From Gimesia fumaroli (lineage in GTDB: Bacteria > Planctomycetota > Planctomycetia > Planctomycetales > Planctomycetaceae), in contig NZ_CP037452.1 of NCBI RefSeq assembly GCF_007754425.1, positions 1,707,501-1,771,500 of the forward strand: 64,000 nt of DNA, given 5' to 3'. A program made the position numbers and the translations under genes. A model generated the notes under the pieces. The model was not told the DNA's origin, did no database searches, and saw only the letters and a program-made list of their open reading frames with translations. Positions within the stretch are counted from its first letter, which is position 1, and each line of letters begins with the position of its first letter. Of this stretch, positions 1 through 10,305 are shown piece by piece.

Positions 1-715
1 CATGCAGGAAACCTTTAACGGCTTCTTTGAAGCTGCCCAGCGTGTGTTCCATTGACTCGCCTACGACGGGAACTTTGTTCAATAACCAGGAGACATCTCG
101 CTTTAAGCCATTGTAGAAGGGAGCAACGCGGGCTTTATCCAGATATTTTGCCAAGCCGCCGACGCGGGGACAGATTCCCATTTTGTTATCATTGAGAATA
201 ACGAGCACGTCTTTATTCAGGCCGGCTGCATTATTCATGGCTTCGAAGACAACGCCTGAGGGAAGGGCGCCGTCGCCGATTACAGCTACTGATTTACGTT
301 CCGTTTCACCAGTCAGGTCGTCGCCCGCTTTCAAACCCAGGACGGTCGAAACGCTGGCACCCGCGTGACCGGTCATGAACAGGTCATATTCACTTTCTTC
401 CGGATTGGGGTAACCCATCAATCCCCCTTTGCGACGGATTGTGGAAATCTGGGAGTAGCGACCTGTGAGTAATTTGTGGGGGTAGATTTGGTGCCCGGTA
501 TCCCAAATGAGTCGATCTTTTGAAAAGTCATAGGCGAGATGCAGGGCAATACAGAGTTCGACGACGCCGAGATTACTGGCAAAGTGGGCTGAGCGATCTT
601 CCACGACCGTACATAAAACTTCACGAATCTCTGCAGCGAGGGTTTCGAGTTCACTCCCGGATAAAGCTTGCATATCAAGCGGTGACTTGATCCGTGGCAG
701 TATTTCGATTTTCAT
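1..715 (-). CDS. dxs: 1-deoxy-D-xylulose-5-phosphate synthase, N-terminal part (partial)
   Basis: First 238 residues of a DXP synthase; the gene runs off the left edge of the window. The enzyme condenses pyruvate and glyceraldehyde-3-phosphate with thiamine diphosphate to give DXP, the entry step of the MEP isoprenoid pathway, in the cytoplasm. Seen by translating the complementary strand from the ATG at 715: the His43 region, GHAGAS at about 116-121, and the ThDP/Mg motif GDGA at 147-150 followed by LNDNKMGI at about 174-181, all in the usual family order. The ATG overlaps the TGA of the upstream prenyl synthase by one base (TGATG), which argues for translational coupling. Pairing with a polyprenyl synthase fits isoprenoid precursor supply. 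The identification is firm; only completeness cannot be judged. Confidence 0.95.
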   Translation of the reverse strand, partial: MKIEILPRIKSPLDMQALSGSELETLAAEIREVLCTVVEDRSAHFASNLGVVELCIALHLAYDFSKDRLIWDTGHQIYPHKLLTGRYSQISTIRRKGGLMGYPNPEESEYDLFMTGHAGASVSTVLGLKAGDDLTGETERKSVAVIGDGALPSGVVFEAMNNAAGLNKDVLVILNDNKMGICPRVGGLAKYLDKARVAPFYNGLKRDVSWLLNKVPVVGESMEHTLGSFKEAVKGFLH

Positions 716-1611
716 CAGTGGTCTCGTTCCAATATAAAATGGGCCAGTTCTTCCAATCGTTGGCCGTGGCTCCCTAGTGGGGCGATCGAGAGGCACGCTT
801 CGTCAATCAAATTTTTAGCGCGTTGGCGACTTTCTTCAACGCCAATCAGGGAGGGGTAGGTTAATTTACCGTGTTCGGCGTCTTTTCGCACGCCTTTTCC
901 CATTTTTTCTTCATCACCGGTTAAATCAAGCAGATCATCGGTAATTTGAAATGCCAAACCTATGCAAGTGCCGTATCTTTCCAGCTTTTCCAGGGTTACA
1001 GCATCTGCACCTGCAATCCGGGCTCCCAGTGTGAGGGCACTGCAAATCAGTCGACCTGTTTTACGGCGGTGAATTGCTTCCAGTTGTTCCAGAGTCGAGT
1101 GTTCTCGATGCTCTGATTCTAAGTCTGCGACTTGTCCTCCTACCATTCCGGCGGCACCTGCGGCATTCGCCAGGTCAACACAACATTCAGCGGCACAAGA
1201 CTTTGCAGCTATTTGTCCCGACATAATCTCAAAGGCGCGGGTTAACAAAGCGTCGCCAGCGAGAATCGCGTTGGCTTCTCCGAATTTGATATGATTTGTC
1301 GGCATTCCCCGACGGAGTTCGTCGTCATCCATGGCCGGTAAATCATCGTGAATCAGGGAGTATGTGTGCACCATTTCAATGGCACAGGCGGCTGGAAGTG
1401 CCTTTTCCTTTTCTCCACCACAGGCTTCACAGCTGAGTAGCACCAGAATCGGCCGCAGCCGTTTTCCCCCTGCGGAAAGGCTATAAGACATTGCTTCTCT
1501 AAGAATCGGGGGACAGTCAGCTGATTGATCGAGGGCATTGAGGAGGTGGCGATTGACCAGGGTCTGAAGTTCGCTCCAGGCTTCTTTAAAGGAAAGAGAA
1601 TTATGACTCAT
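715..1611 (-). CDS. ispA: Polyprenyl (farnesyl/geranylgeranyl) diphosphate synthase
   Basis: Trans-isoprenyl diphosphate synthase of 298 residues, a normal length. It condenses IPP with allylic diphosphates to make C15 or C20 chains. GGKRLRP lies at about 48-54, the first aspartate-rich motif (DDLPAMDDD) starts at 89 and the second (DDLLD) at 225-229. A tyrosine five residues before the first DD is typical of bacterial farnesyl-type enzymes, but product length cannot be settled from this alone. The stop codon overlaps the dxs start, so the two genes are probably one operon for isoprenoid precursors. An exact symbol choice (ispA versus crtE-like) is inference. Confidence 0.9.
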   Translation of the reverse strand: MSHNSLSFKEAWSELQTLVNRHLLNALDQSADCPPILREAMSYSLSAGGKRLRPILVLLSCEACGGEKEKALPAACAIEMVHTYSLIHDDLPAMDDDELRRGMPTNHIKFGEANAILAGDALLTRAFEIMSGQIAAKSCAAECCVDLANAAGAAGMVGGQVADLESEHREHSTLEQLEAIHRRKTGRLICSALTLGARIAGADAVTLEKLERYGTCIGLAFQITDDLLDLTGDEEKMGKGVRKDAEHGKLTYPSLIGVEESRQRAKNLIDEACLSIAPLGSHGQRLEELAHFILERDH

Positions 1612-1647
1612 TCAATCATGATCTTTGTTTGTAGTTGCAGATAAATC

Positions 1648-2853
1648 TCAGTCTGATTCAGTCGCTGTGGCCAGTAGCAGCCCGATTTCGCAGGCTTTCA
1701 GATATTCATCAATCATCAATGTTTCGTTTGTGGTGTGGATGTCCTGCTGGCCGCATCCGAGTGTGACAGTCGGAAATCCATGCGCGGCCATCCAGTTGGC
1801 GTCCAGCCCTCCATTGCCGATCGTTAACTCGGGAGTCCCTCCCTGTTTTTGAATGGCCTGTTTTGCGATTTGGACGGCAGGTTCTTCTTCCGAAAGTCGA
1901 AAGGAATCATATTTTAAATGTGATTCGAAAGAAATACTCCCGCGCTTTCCGAGACTGTTTTTCGTGGTTTTTGCAGAGTTTTGGAAGGCTTTTTTGAATT
2001 CATTCAGAATTTTCTGTCGAAAGCGGGGGTTGTGACTGCGTGCTTCGGCTTTGATGGTTAATTCCGGCATTACCACATTTGTTGCAGCTCCTCCTGAAAG
2101 GACACCAATATTGCTGGAACCGCGTTCCTTACCCTTGATGACCAGACCGTGCCAGCCATTCTCAACAAGGTCTTCAATGGCTTTGCCAGCGATGACGGCA
2201 GCGCTGACTCCCAGTTCCGGACTTGCGCCCGCATGGCTGGCGATGCCGGAGATATGAATCAGCATGCCGGAGTCACCGGTGGCCCCGATACAGACCGTAT
2301 CTGCCAGCTTGCCGTCCCAGTTAAAGCACATTTTGGGTTTTCCCAGCTTTCCGATTGCCAGGTTTCGAACACCGACCAGGCCGATTTCTTCCTGAACCAT
2401 CCAGCAGAAAGTAAGGGGAGGATGAGGCAGATCCTGCTCCAATATCGTGAGCAACGCATTCAAAATGACACTGCACCCACCCCTGTCGTCGGCTCCGAGT
2501 GCTGTCTCCTTGCTTTTGGAGTGAATTAAGTTTCCTTTTTTGACTGGCTCTGCGCCGACGCAAAGCGGGACGGTATCCATGTGGGCCATCAATAGACGTC
2601 GGGGGCCTCGCATCGTACCGGGTAATTTGACAATCAGGTTTCCTGTTTCGCCACCGATGGGACTTTTTTTATGAGTTGAGTCAAAGGCGATCTGTTTCTC
2701 GTTCAGGCAGGCCTTCCGGAGACGACCTACAATTTCCGCCGCGATCTTCCCTTCTTCCCCACTTTTGCCGGGAATGGCCATCAGATCGGTGACGAGTTGT
2801 AATGCCTGTTTGGAATTGACTTTAGAGGAAGCTGTTGGAGTGTGTGGACTCAT
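1648..2853 (-). CDS. M20 family metallopeptidase (peptidase T-like)
   Basis: Zinc peptidase of 401 residues of the M20 family, close in style to tripeptidase T and related aminopeptidases. Visible metal-site motifs in order are MAHMDTVP (first His and Asp), GADDRGG (bridging Asp), QEEIG (catalytic Glu pair), and a C-terminal DIHTTNE supplying the last His. The central part contains the usual dimerisation insert (HISGIASHAGASPE-like stretch). No signal peptide is seen, so a cytoplasmic enzyme is likely. It ends 36 bp upstream of the prenyl synthase start on the same strand and may share its transcript. Substrate is unknown; it could also be a deacetylase of the same fold. Confidence 0.85.
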   Translation of the reverse strand: MSPHTPTASSKVNSKQALQLVTDLMAIPGKSGEEGKIAAEIVGRLRKACLNEKQIAFDSTHKKSPIGGETGNLIVKLPGTMRGPRRLLMAHMDTVPLCVGAEPVKKGNLIHSKSKETALGADDRGGCSVILNALLTILEQDLPHPPLTFCWMVQEEIGLVGVRNLAIGKLGKPKMCFNWDGKLADTVCIGATGDSGMLIHISGIASHAGASPELGVSAAVIAGKAIEDLVENGWHGLVIKGKERGSSNIGVLSGGAATNVVMPELTIKAEARSHNPRFRQKILNEFKKAFQNSAKTTKNSLGKRGSISFESHLKYDSFRLSEEEPAVQIAKQAIQKQGGTPELTIGNGGLDANWMAAHGFPTVTLGCGQQDIHTTNETLMIDEYLKACEIGLLLATATESD

Positions 2854-3099
2854 GATGAGGCTTCAACCAGTAGGAGGTAAGTGAGAGATTTCAGGGACGA
2901 ATGATGCAAGTTACGCTTTCAAGTAAGTTTTTTCAATGGGGTTAACCGTTCATGAGAAACCCGATTTAGGGGGCGTACAGACTCATATTGCTGTAAATCA
3001 GGATCAAAATTAGAATCCCGGCTGTTTTGTCGCTGAATTTCACGTACGGGTTCTGAGTACTCGGACTGAATCTTAACATCGGTATTCTGTAATTTGAAG

Positions 3100-4317
3100 A
3101 TGATTCGTTCCCGCCTGCGCTGGCTCAAGCATTTAATGCTGGCATTGATTACGCTCATACTATTAGCAGTAGGGGGTGAGGTCGCGTTACGTATCGTCGA
3201 ATATCGGCAGCAGGTATCAGTCAGCAACTACGATGAAGAAGGCTTCCTGATTCCTTCTGATGTGACCTATCATCGCATCCGGCCTTTACAGGAAGTCTCT
3301 CGAAAACATCCGGATACAGAAGAGTTGATTCAGTTTCAGATCAACAGTATGGGACTCAGAGGGAAAGAGTATACCATTCCCAAGCCGGCAGGCGTGTTTC
3401 GGATTCTCTGTCTGGGAGGCGAAACGGTACTTGCCCCCGAGATGAAAGACTCGGATACGTTTTGTGTGCGTCTGGAAAATCTGCTGCAAAAACAGACACA
3501 GTTAAAGGTGGAAGTGATCAATGCCGGGGTGCCTGATGCATGTCCGCTGATGTCCTATCTGCATTTAAGGCATTCCTTACTGGGGCTTCAGCCAGATTTG
3601 ATTCTGTTCAATTTTGATATGTCTGATGTCGCTGACGATCATGCATTACGACGTTACACTCAGATTGGCGATTCGGGAGTTCCACTTGGTTCGATGCATC
3701 CGCTTTATGAGAAGATTAATGCACCGGAGCGTCTGGAAAGCCATTTTTTTGTGTATCGTTATACACTACGGTGGCTGGGAGACTACTGGGTGGAAAACCA
3801 GCCAGCGGGATTAGATCGGGATATTGATACGCCACAGGGGAAATACCTGTGGCTGGAAGATCATCCGCCTGACTGGTCTGTGTATGTCAGGCAGACTCTG
3901 GAACCGATTCAGAATATTCAGCAGGTGGCACAAGGAACTTACTCACGATTTATACTAGCCTCGTATCCCAAACCCTGGCAGGTTTCGGAGAGTGCAATGA
4001 ACGGAGAGGCACGCAGTGCACTGGGAGTGCGAGACGGTGTTCGATACGCCAGTCGCTTTCCATTCGAACTGCTGGAGACCTATGCGAAGCAGTTGAACCT
4101 TTCGTACTGTGATACATCGCCTACGTTTCAAAGTATTCAGGACCCTGATCGATATTACCTGAACAGTGTTCCCCAGTTTTCCCGGGAAGGACATGCCTTG
4201 TATGCCCGGGAAATCGCCTTGTTTATTATGAAGGATGTTCCCGGCATCTGGTCAGATGCGGCGCCTGATTCCTCAACACAACCAGCACCCCAGCAGGCTC
4301 TGGTTCCAGTGCGCTGA
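3100..4317 (+). CDS. Membrane-anchored SGNH-hydrolase-like protein, nucleophile apparently absent
   Basis: About 405 residues with one N-terminal membrane anchor (residues about 9-28) followed by a secreted domain resembling SGNH/GDSL hydrolases common in planctomycetes. Block I is LCLGGET, where the family normally has GGS or GDS with the nucleophilic serine; here glutamate occupies that place. Block II-like NAGVPDACP and a block III-like FNFDMSDVADD follow, and near the C-terminus SREGHALYA resembles the His block. I chose the ATG at 3100 over a TTG two codons upstream; no clear ribosome site decides it. It stands alone between divergent and unrelated neighbours. The fold assignment is moderate; activity is doubtful. 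Confidence 0.6.
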   Translation: MIRSRLRWLKHLMLALITLILLAVGGEVALRIVEYRQQVSVSNYDEEGFLIPSDVTYHRIRPLQEVSRKHPDTEELIQFQINSMGLRGKEYTIPKPAGVFRILCLGGETVLAPEMKDSDTFCVRLENLLQKQTQLKVEVINAGVPDACPLMSYLHLRHSLLGLQPDLILFNFDMSDVADDHALRRYTQIGDSGVPLGSMHPLYEKINAPERLESHFFVYRYTLRWLGDYWVENQPAGLDRDIDTPQGKYLWLEDHPPDWSVYVRQTLEPIQNIQQVAQGTYSRFILASYPKPWQVSESAMNGEARSALGVRDGVRYASRFPFELLETYAKQLNLSYCDTSPTFQSIQDPDRYYLNSVPQFSREGHALYAREIALFIMKDVPGIWSDAAPDSSTQPAPQQALVPVR

Positions 4318-4685
4318 ACATGAGACAGTAGAGGACTCTCAGGTTTCTATCAGATATAATGGTCATACTGAAATGAGTGGTAAGTCAGAAACAGAGTTCA
4401 GAACAACGAGAATGATTCAGAGGGAGTGGAACGTAGGGTGAAAGCCCTCATTCAGGTTCAAGGTGTCAAATTCTTTGATTTTCAAAGAGGTTATGCTCAA
4501 TCATGACATATCGTTATAGATGTTAAGAGATCTTCATATTTCAGTGTAGGACCAATATTCTGCCCTGTTTGTAAAACATTGTAAAATTCTATGAAATAAA
4601 GTGAGGTCCGTCAGGACTCGCAAATTGTTCGTAAAAATTCCTCTTCTTTTGAAATGAACTTCCGTCGAAAACAGGAAAGACTTTT
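4318..4685. other. Intergenic region upstream of gdh
   Basis: No credible gene. An AT-rich stretch at 4569-4597 holds a repeated TGTAAAA and a weak promoter-like pair (TTGTAA at 4569, 17-base spacer, TGAAAT at 4592), which could drive the dehydrogenase. A Shine-Dalgarno-like AGGAAAG precedes the start at 4686. Confidence 0.35.
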
Positions 4686-5915
4686 ATGGGTTCGTATGAA
4701 ACAGCTTGTCGTTATTTTGATCAGGCTTCCCGCCAGGTCGGGTTATCGCGCAACATGCAGGACTTGTTGCGGACACCCGAACGCGAAGTGAAGGTTGAAG
4801 TTGCGATCGAGCGAGATAACGGAGAGATTGCGACCTATATCGGCTATCGCGTTCAACATGACAGTTCACGCGGTCCCATGAAAGGGGGGCTTCGTTTCCA
4901 CCCCGAAGTCGACGCCGACGAAGTACTGGCGCTGGCTTCGCTGATGACATGGAAAACGGCTTTGGTGAATATTCCCTATGGTGGTGCCAAAGGGGGTATT
5001 TCAGTGAATGCCGGGCAGCTTTCTCCAGGAGAATTGGAACGGGTGACTCGCAAGTTCATTGATAAAATTTACGATGTGATAGGGCCATTGAAAGATATTC
5101 CGGCTCCCGACATGGGGACCAACGCGCAGGTCATGGCCTGGATTATGAATCAGTATGAAAAGTATCGTGGCTTCAATCCTGCCTGTGTCACTGGAAAACC
5201 TCTGGAATTACACGGTGCTGACGGACGCGAAGAAGCAACCGGGCGTGGCGTTGCTATGATTACGCGTGATACCCTGGATCATCTGAAGATTGATGTGCCA
5301 GGAGTAACGGTCGCCATTCAGGGGTTTGGAAACGTGGGGAGTTATGCAGCCCACTTTCTCGACGAATTCGGGGCCAAGATCGTTGCGGTTTCCGATGCCA
5401 GCGGCGGGATTTATAACGCAGACGGGATTAATATTCCCAAACTGATGGAATACACAAAAGACACCGGTGCTGTAAAAGGCTTCCAGGAAACGGAAGCCAT
5501 CTCGAATGAAGAATTACTGACTTCGAATGTGACGGTCTTGATTCCGGCTGCATTGGGAGGCGTGCTCACCTCTGAAAATGCCCGTGAGATCAGGGCAAAA
5601 TGCATTATCGAGGCTGCCAACAACCCGACAGAACCGGAAGCAGACGAGATTTTTGAGAAAAATGGCATCGTAGTCGTCCCCGATATTCTGGCGAATGCAG
5701 GTGGTGTCACCGTGAGTTACTTCGAATGGGTACAAAATCGGCAGCATTTTAGTTGGGAAAAATCCCGTGTTCGGTCCGAGTTAGATCGTATTATGAATGA
5801 CAGCTTTGAATTGGTCTGGAAAATTGCCACCGATAAAAAGGTATCCTTGCGCGTTGCCGCCTATATTCTTGGGATTGGTCGCGTGGGACGGGCAACCGTT
5901 CTAGGAGGTATTTAA
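4686..5915 (+). CDS. gdhA: Glu/Leu/Phe/Val dehydrogenase (glutamate dehydrogenase)
   Basis: Amino-acid dehydrogenase of 409 residues, most like NAD-dependent glutamate dehydrogenase, interconverting glutamate and 2-oxoglutarate plus ammonia. Seen: the substrate/catalytic loop PYGGAKGGI with its lysine, PAPDMGT, and a Rossmann nucleotide motif [10 protein letters not shown] near residue 218. Length fits the hexameric short class. AGGAAAG lies just before the ATG. A CRP-fold protein starts 87 bp downstream on the same strand and could sense or regulate this step, though that is only positional. Leucine or phenylalanine dehydrogenase is a less likely alternative because of the length and the PAPDMGT context. 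Confidence 0.9.
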   Translation: MGSYETACRYFDQASRQVGLSRNMQDLLRTPEREVKVEVAIERDNGEIATYIGYRVQHDSSRGPMKGGLRFHPEVDADEVLALASLMTWKTALVNIPYGGAKGGISVNAGQLSPGELERVTRKFIDKIYDVIGPLKDIPAPDMGTNAQVMAWIMNQYEKYRGFNPACVTGKPLELHGADGREEATGRGVAMITRDTLDHLKIDVPGVTVAIQGFGNVGSYAAHFLDEFGAKIVAVSDASGGIYNADGINIPKLMEYTKDTGAVKGFQETEAISNEELLTSNVTVLIPAALGGVLTSENAREIRAKCIIEAANNPTEPEADEIFEKNGIVVVPDILANAGGVTVSYFEWVQNRQHFSWEKSRVRSELDRIMNDSFELVWKIATDKKVSLRVAAYILGIGRVGRATVLGGI

Positions 5916-6002
5916 GACCTGACCCGAACTCCCTGCTCCTGTTCAATTCTGAAATTGATTGACAATTCCAAGTTTAACACCAAGCGCTTATGAGGTGATA
6001 AG

Positions 6003-6527
6003 ATGCTATCAACTGAGCAACTGATCAATGACTGTGTCCTGTTCCAGTCGGTGACTCCCGACGAAATGGAAGAACTGCTTTCGACTTCGGAGTCGGAAGA
6101 GTTTTCAGAAGGAACGCGGATTCTGGATGAAGGGAATTCCACGCGTTATCTCTGGATCATCCAGAGTGGTTCCTGCGAAGTGCGTAAAAAGCTTTCGAAT
6201 GGTAATGAGCAGGCTCTGGTCGAGTTAGGTCCGCTGTCGATTTTTGGTGAAATGTCCTTCTTCAAACCAGCTCCGCACTCGGCAAGTGTTGTGGCATTGA
6301 CTGATGTCGAAACCGTACGCATTCCAGGGCGTGATTTTGACCAGATGCTTAAAAATGGGGCGCAAGGAGCACAAAAAGTCGTGTTTAATACGGTGCGGAT
6401 CATGTCTGATCGGCTCCGAATGATGGATGAATGGACAGCCGATATGGTGGAGAGTTGTGGTTCCCGGAGTAAAAACGCCGAGTGGCACGATTTCCGGTCT
6501 AAGCTTTATTCTGAGTGGCAATTCTGA
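6003..6527 (+). CDS. Cyclic-nucleotide-binding-fold protein without output domain
   Basis: Small 174-residue protein that is mostly one cNMP-binding domain (residues about 8-125), with a short C-terminal helix and no helix-turn-helix. The phosphate-binding cassette is recognisable as FGEMSFF followed by APHSASV; the arginine that contacts the cyclic phosphate in the usual PRSA motif is histidine here, so classical cAMP binding is uncertain. The start is well supported by GAGGTGATAAG immediately before the ATG. It follows gdhA by 87 bp on the same strand. It may act as a protein-protein sensor; no function can be named. Confidence 0.75.
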   Translation: MLSTEQLINDCVLFQSVTPDEMEELLSTSESEEFSEGTRILDEGNSTRYLWIIQSGSCEVRKKLSNGNEQALVELGPLSIFGEMSFFKPAPHSASVVALTDVETVRIPGRDFDQMLKNGAQGAQKVVFNTVRIMSDRLRMMDEWTADMVESCGSRSKNAEWHDFRSKLYSEWQF

Positions 6528-6788
6528 ATTTTGATGCTGACTGCTGCTCGCTTGGCCTTAGTCATGAGCAAAACAGGGGCGATTTCCCGCTTCCGGGGAT
6601 CCCGCGTTGACACATTCCCGCTGATATTTGATACTCCCCCATGAAATATCAGGTTGAATCACTAATCAGGGCGCTATTTTGGGGCGCACTTTCTGGTGAC
6701 CGGTGTGTCTGGTAGAATAAAGAATTACTGTTTTGCGAAACCAAGCTGGAGAGAACGGGCGATCTGTCCCGTAGATGTTAAGAGAATC

Positions 6789-8054
6789 ATGACTGAATTA
6801 GACCTGCCTCAATATACACAACTGCTGGCTCAGCAGGCGCGCGATGCTTCCCGTAAACTGGTTTCCGCCAGTGGGGATCAAAAAAATGCCTGGTTGCGCA
6901 GGATGATTGAATTGATTCGACAGCGCACGCCTGAATTATTGGAAGTCAACGCGAAAGATTTAGAGCAAGCTCCCACATACGGTCTGGCAGAAGCGTCCAT
7001 TGATCGCCTGCGATTGACAGAGGCCCGACTGGAAGGGATCGCGACCGCACTGGAAGAAATTATTGCGCTGCCTAATCCCATTGGTGAAGTCATCGGGAGC
7101 AATATGCGGCCCAATGGTCTGTTGGTGACGCGTGTCCGCGTGCCTTTAGGGGTCGTTTTCTTTATTTATGAGTCACGGCCGAATGTGACCATCGACGCGG
7201 CGGCCCTGTGTGTCAAAAGCGGAAACGCCGTGATTTTGCGAGGCGGGAAAGAAGCATTTCACAGCAATATGGCTTTTTATGCTTTATTACAACAGGGATT
7301 AAAAGACGTTGGTCTTCCCGAGCAGGCAGTGCAACTGGTAGAGACAACAGACCGCGAAGCAGTCGGGCATTTTCTGAAGCTGAGTGAGTATATTGATGTG
7401 ACGATTCCCCGTGGTGGAAAGGGATTGATCGAACGCGTGGCCCGTGATGCAACGATGCCTGTGATCAAGCACTTCGACGGAGTCTGTCATGTGTATCTCG
7501 ATAAATCGGCTGAACTGGAACCGGCGAAGTCGATTACTGTGAATAGTAAGTGCCAGCGTCCGGGAGTCTGTAATGCAGCCGAAAGTCTGTTGGTACATAC
7601 TGACCTGGTGGAAACCGTTTTTCCAGCCGTAGTACAGGCACTGGTTGAGCAGGGAGTTGAGCTCCGTTGCTGCCCTCGATCGCTCGAATTGGTCAGTGGA
7701 GGCAAGCCGGCGACGGAAGAGGATTATGCTACAGAATACGGGGCAAAGATTATGTCTGTCAAAATTGTGAACGACATGGACGAAGCCATCAGCCGGATTC
7801 ATAAATACGGCTCCGGGCACACGGAATCGATCATCACGACGGAACTGGCAGCTGCGGAAAAGTTTACAACAGAAGTCGATTCCGCCGCTGTGATTGTCAA
7901 CGCCAGTACGAGATTTAATGATGGGGGTGAGTTTGGGCTGGGAGCGGAAATCGGGATCAGTACCGATAAGTTCCATGCACGCGGCCCCTGTGGTTTGCAC
8001 GAATTGACAAGTTACAAATATGTGGCCCACGGAGCAGGGCAGATCAGAGGATAG
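6789..8054 (+). CDS. proA: Glutamate-5-semialdehyde dehydrogenase (gamma-glutamyl phosphate reductase)
   Basis: Second enzyme of proline synthesis, reducing gamma-glutamyl phosphate with NADPH to glutamate semialdehyde. The reading frame is open from 6696, but the ATG at 6789 begins the normal family N-terminus and gives 421 residues, the expected size; the extra upstream 31 codons look non-coding. Seen: SRPNVT early in the cofactor domain, the catalytic cysteine in RPGVCNAAE, and the C-terminal [26 protein letters not shown] block (shortened here to its key residues N, R, D, E, G). proB is not adjacent. Identification is firm. Confidence 0.95.
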   Translation: MTELDLPQYTQLLAQQARDASRKLVSASGDQKNAWLRRMIELIRQRTPELLEVNAKDLEQAPTYGLAEASIDRLRLTEARLEGIATALEEIIALPNPIGEVIGSNMRPNGLLVTRVRVPLGVVFFIYESRPNVTIDAAALCVKSGNAVILRGGKEAFHSNMAFYALLQQGLKDVGLPEQAVQLVETTDREAVGHFLKLSEYIDVTIPRGGKGLIERVARDATMPVIKHFDGVCHVYLDKSAELEPAKSITVNSKCQRPGVCNAAESLLVHTDLVETVFPAVVQALVEQGVELRCCPRSLELVSGGKPATEEDYATEYGAKIMSVKIVNDMDEAISRIHKYGSGHTESIITTELAAAEKFTTEVDSAAVIVNASTRFNDGGEFGLGAEIGISTDKFHARGPCGLHELTSYKYVAHGAGQIRG

Positions 8055-8128
8055 AACGTATTGGGTGATTCGAAATTCAGTGTGCGGGGCTGTCCCGGTT
8101 CTGAATTTGAATATTAGGGAGGCCAGGG

Positions 8129-9178
8129 ATGGCAGACGTACTCAGTCAAAATGAAGTCGAGTCCTTATTATCGGCATTGGACCCCAGCGCGTCGAGTGGT
8201 GGAGGAACAAGTCGGCCTTCTACGCGCAATAACGATTTCAATTCCCAGATCAGCATTTACGACTTCAAACGCCCCGAACGTGTCAGTAAGGAACAGATGC
8301 GGGCCTTCCGGGCGCTGCATGAAAGTTTCAGTCGTGAATTTGGCGCTGCACTCAGTGGAATGCTCCGGTCGATTATCGAAGTGAAATTGATCAGTGTTGA
8401 CCAGTTGACTTATAGCGAGTTTGTTTTCAGTCTTGAAAATCCCACCTGCTTCAACCTGCTGGAATCGGAAACCCTTGATGGGCATATCATTCTGGATATC
8501 AGCCCTTCCATTATTTTCCCGATCATTGATCGGCTCTTAGGGGGAGACGGAAACTCTCAGGGCGCTTATCCCAACCGGGCGTTGACCGAAATTGAAATTC
8601 GTCTCGTTTCCCGGATTACCGGGCTGGCGATTGAGGGGATTGAATCGGCGTGGAGTAACCTGTGTGACTGGAAACTGCGTGTCTCACAGGTCGAAAGTAA
8701 TCCGCAGCTGGTGCAGATTGTGCCTCCCAACGAAGTGATTGTTTTAATTTCGTTCGAAGTCACTATGGGAGAAACCCGCGGCATAATTAACTTGTGTATT
8801 CCCTTCAATACGATTGAGCCTCTGTCAAATAAGCTGACGTCAGATACCTGGTCAGCCTATAAGAAGAAGTCTCCTGATATGCGGCAGCAGTTGAATCTGG
8901 AAGCCAGTGTCTCGAAATCCAAAATCAGCCTGAAGGTGGACCTGGACAACAGCAAACTGACTGCCGGAGAAGTTCTCAATCTGGCGGTTGGGGATGTGAT
9001 CATGTGCAATAAGGGGAGTGCGCAAAGTTTGACTGTCGAACTGGAAGGCTCTCCCGTGTTTACCGCTTATCCTGGTGTCTATAAAGGACATAAAGCAATC
9101 AGCATTGAAAAAATGCTGGCGATTCCCAAAGATATTATTGAAGCACGGGTTAAAAATGCAGAGATGGCAGAGGCTTAA
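8129..9178 (+). CDS. fliM: Flagellar motor switch protein FliM
   Basis: Component of the flagellar C-ring that binds CheY-P and sets rotation direction. The 349-residue protein has the N-terminal CheY-binding peptide [12 protein letters not shown], a central CheC-like domain containing LLGGDG at about 136, and a C-terminal SpoA/FliN-like domain (about 250-335, with [15 protein letters not shown] and PVFTAYPG). GGGAGGCCAGGG directly precedes the ATG. It is isolated here: no other flagellar gene lies within the window, so the flagellar regulon is dispersed. Confidence 0.93.
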   Translation: MADVLSQNEVESLLSALDPSASSGGGTSRPSTRNNDFNSQISIYDFKRPERVSKEQMRAFRALHESFSREFGAALSGMLRSIIEVKLISVDQLTYSEFVFSLENPTCFNLLESETLDGHIILDISPSIIFPIIDRLLGGDGNSQGAYPNRALTEIEIRLVSRITGLAIEGIESAWSNLCDWKLRVSQVESNPQLVQIVPPNEVIVLISFEVTMGETRGIINLCIPFNTIEPLSNKLTSDTWSAYKKKSPDMRQQLNLEASVSKSKISLKVDLDNSKLTAGEVLNLAVGDVIMCNKGSAQSLTVELEGSPVFTAYPGVYKGHKAISIEKMLAIPKDIIEARVKNAEMAEA

Positions 9179-9591
9179 GTCTGAGGCTGCTTGGCTGCTT
9201 TGGTTTTGAGAGTCGCTTTTCAGGAACGCACAGGGGGTTTTCTACAGTTTGTGAAGCTTCGGTGTTGAGAGTCAAATGGGGCAAAGGGCTGTGTTGTGAA
9301 TGAGAAAACCCGGTTTTAAGCCGATCTGCCATTTTTTCTGGGAAGACCCTCGGTTTTTAGTCTCGTTTCGGTAGAAATAATGGACTAAGGCTGATTATAC
9401 TGCGCGATCAACTTTCATCATAATATCAGTACGGACTGTTTGTATGAACATGTCCCCTCTGTTGGTTGACGAAGCATTCATTTGTTGAATGAAGAGAATA
9501 TTGATATTGTACCCCAGGGTTTGCGATCTGAATCTCTGTTTTCACAGAGGCGACTGCTGCCTCTGCATCGTTTACGAAGAGTGAAAATATA
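9179..9591. other. Leader region of rpmI-rplT
   Basis: No gene seen in 413 bases. infC, which commonly precedes rpmI, is not here. The last 120 bases contain short inverted repeats (for example ATTCATTTGTTGAATGAA at 9474-9491 and ctctgttttcacagag near 9533), compatible with an mRNA leader, but I cannot show an L20-binding structure. Confidence 0.35.
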
Positions 9592-9792
9592 ATGCCTAAG
9601 CAAAAGACACATAAAGGAATGAAGAAGCGGTTCAAGATTACTGCTTCTGGTAAAGCCAAGCACAGAAAAGCCTATCGTGGTCACATTCTCAGCAAGAAAA
9701 GCCCTAAGCGAAAAATTCGTCTTCGAGGTGATGGAGTTGTGACAGGTGCTGAGGCAAAATTGATTGTGAATGCACTGCGTTCCAGTTCGTAA
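9592..9792 (+). CDS. rpmI: 50S ribosomal protein L35
   Basis: 66-residue basic protein of the large ribosomal subunit, normal length. The opening [15 protein letters not shown] and the later [17 protein letters not shown] are diagnostic. rplT follows 83 bp downstream, the conserved pairing, and the two probably share one transcript ending at the hairpin after rplT. Confidence 0.97.
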   Translation: MPKQKTHKGMKKRFKITASGKAKHRKAYRGHILSKKSPKRKIRLRGDGVVTGAEAKLIVNALRSSS

Positions 9793-9875
9793 CATCCCCG
9801 CCGATCCCGTATGCCTGAGTAGGGGATATCAATCCAGACGGAATCAAAAATTAACTTCTCAGTTGGAAAGTAGTC

Positions 9876-10232
9876 ATGAGAGTTCGAAAAGGTTCAGCTC
9901 GACGTCGAGCAAAGAAGAGACTGTTTAAAGAAGTACGTGGGAATGTTGGCGGTCGTAGCAAGTTGTTGCGAACCGCAAAAGAAACCCTGGTTCGTTCACG
10001 GGTTTATGCCTATCGTGACCGTCGCGTACGTAAACGTGAATTCCGGGCGCTCTGGGTGACTCGCATCACCGCGGCCTGTCGTGAACGGGGTACAAACTAC
10101 TCTCAATTCATTAATGGTCTGACCAAAGCAGGGATCACGCTGAATCGTAAGTCTCTCAGTGAGCTGGCGATTTCTCAGCCTCAGATCTTCGATGAGATCG
10201 TGAAAGCTGCTCAAGCTGCATTAGCGGCGTAA
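9876..10232 (+). CDS. rplT: 50S ribosomal protein L20
   Basis: 118 residues, standard for L20, which binds 23S rRNA early in assembly and represses its own operon in several bacteria. Seen: the basic N-terminus [33 protein letters not shown] in the conserved helix, and NRKSLSELA near the end. It is preceded by rpmI and followed after 31 bp by a strong terminator. phe tRNA-synthetase genes, often next, are absent. Confidence 0.97.
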   Translation: MRVRKGSARRRAKKRLFKEVRGNVGGRSKLLRTAKETLVRSRVYAYRDRRVRKREFRALWVTRITAACRERGTNYSQFINGLTKAGITLNRKSLSELAISQPQIFDEIVKAAQAALAA

Positions 10233-10263
10233 GGCCTTGCAGCCTTAGTTGGTGAATCAAATA

Positions 10264-10305
10264 AAAGCCCGGTTTGTTATGATCAGACAAATCGGGCTTT
10301 TTTTA
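10264..10305 (+). terminator. Intrinsic terminator of rpmI-rplT
   Basis: Stem AAAGCCCGGTTTGT paired with ACAAATCGGGCTTT (one mismatch), closing a short loop and followed by an uninterrupted T run. It lies 31 bp after the rplT stop codon. Confidence 0.9.

Noticed and set aside
7299-8030. 243-codon minus-strand open frame inside proA
   Set aside because: It is the antisense shadow of a conserved enzyme; composition is Cys/His/Arg-rich and unlike a protein.
9179-9591. L20-binding regulatory leader before rpmI
   Set aside because: Short inverted repeats exist, but I could not build the known pseudoknot-type structure.
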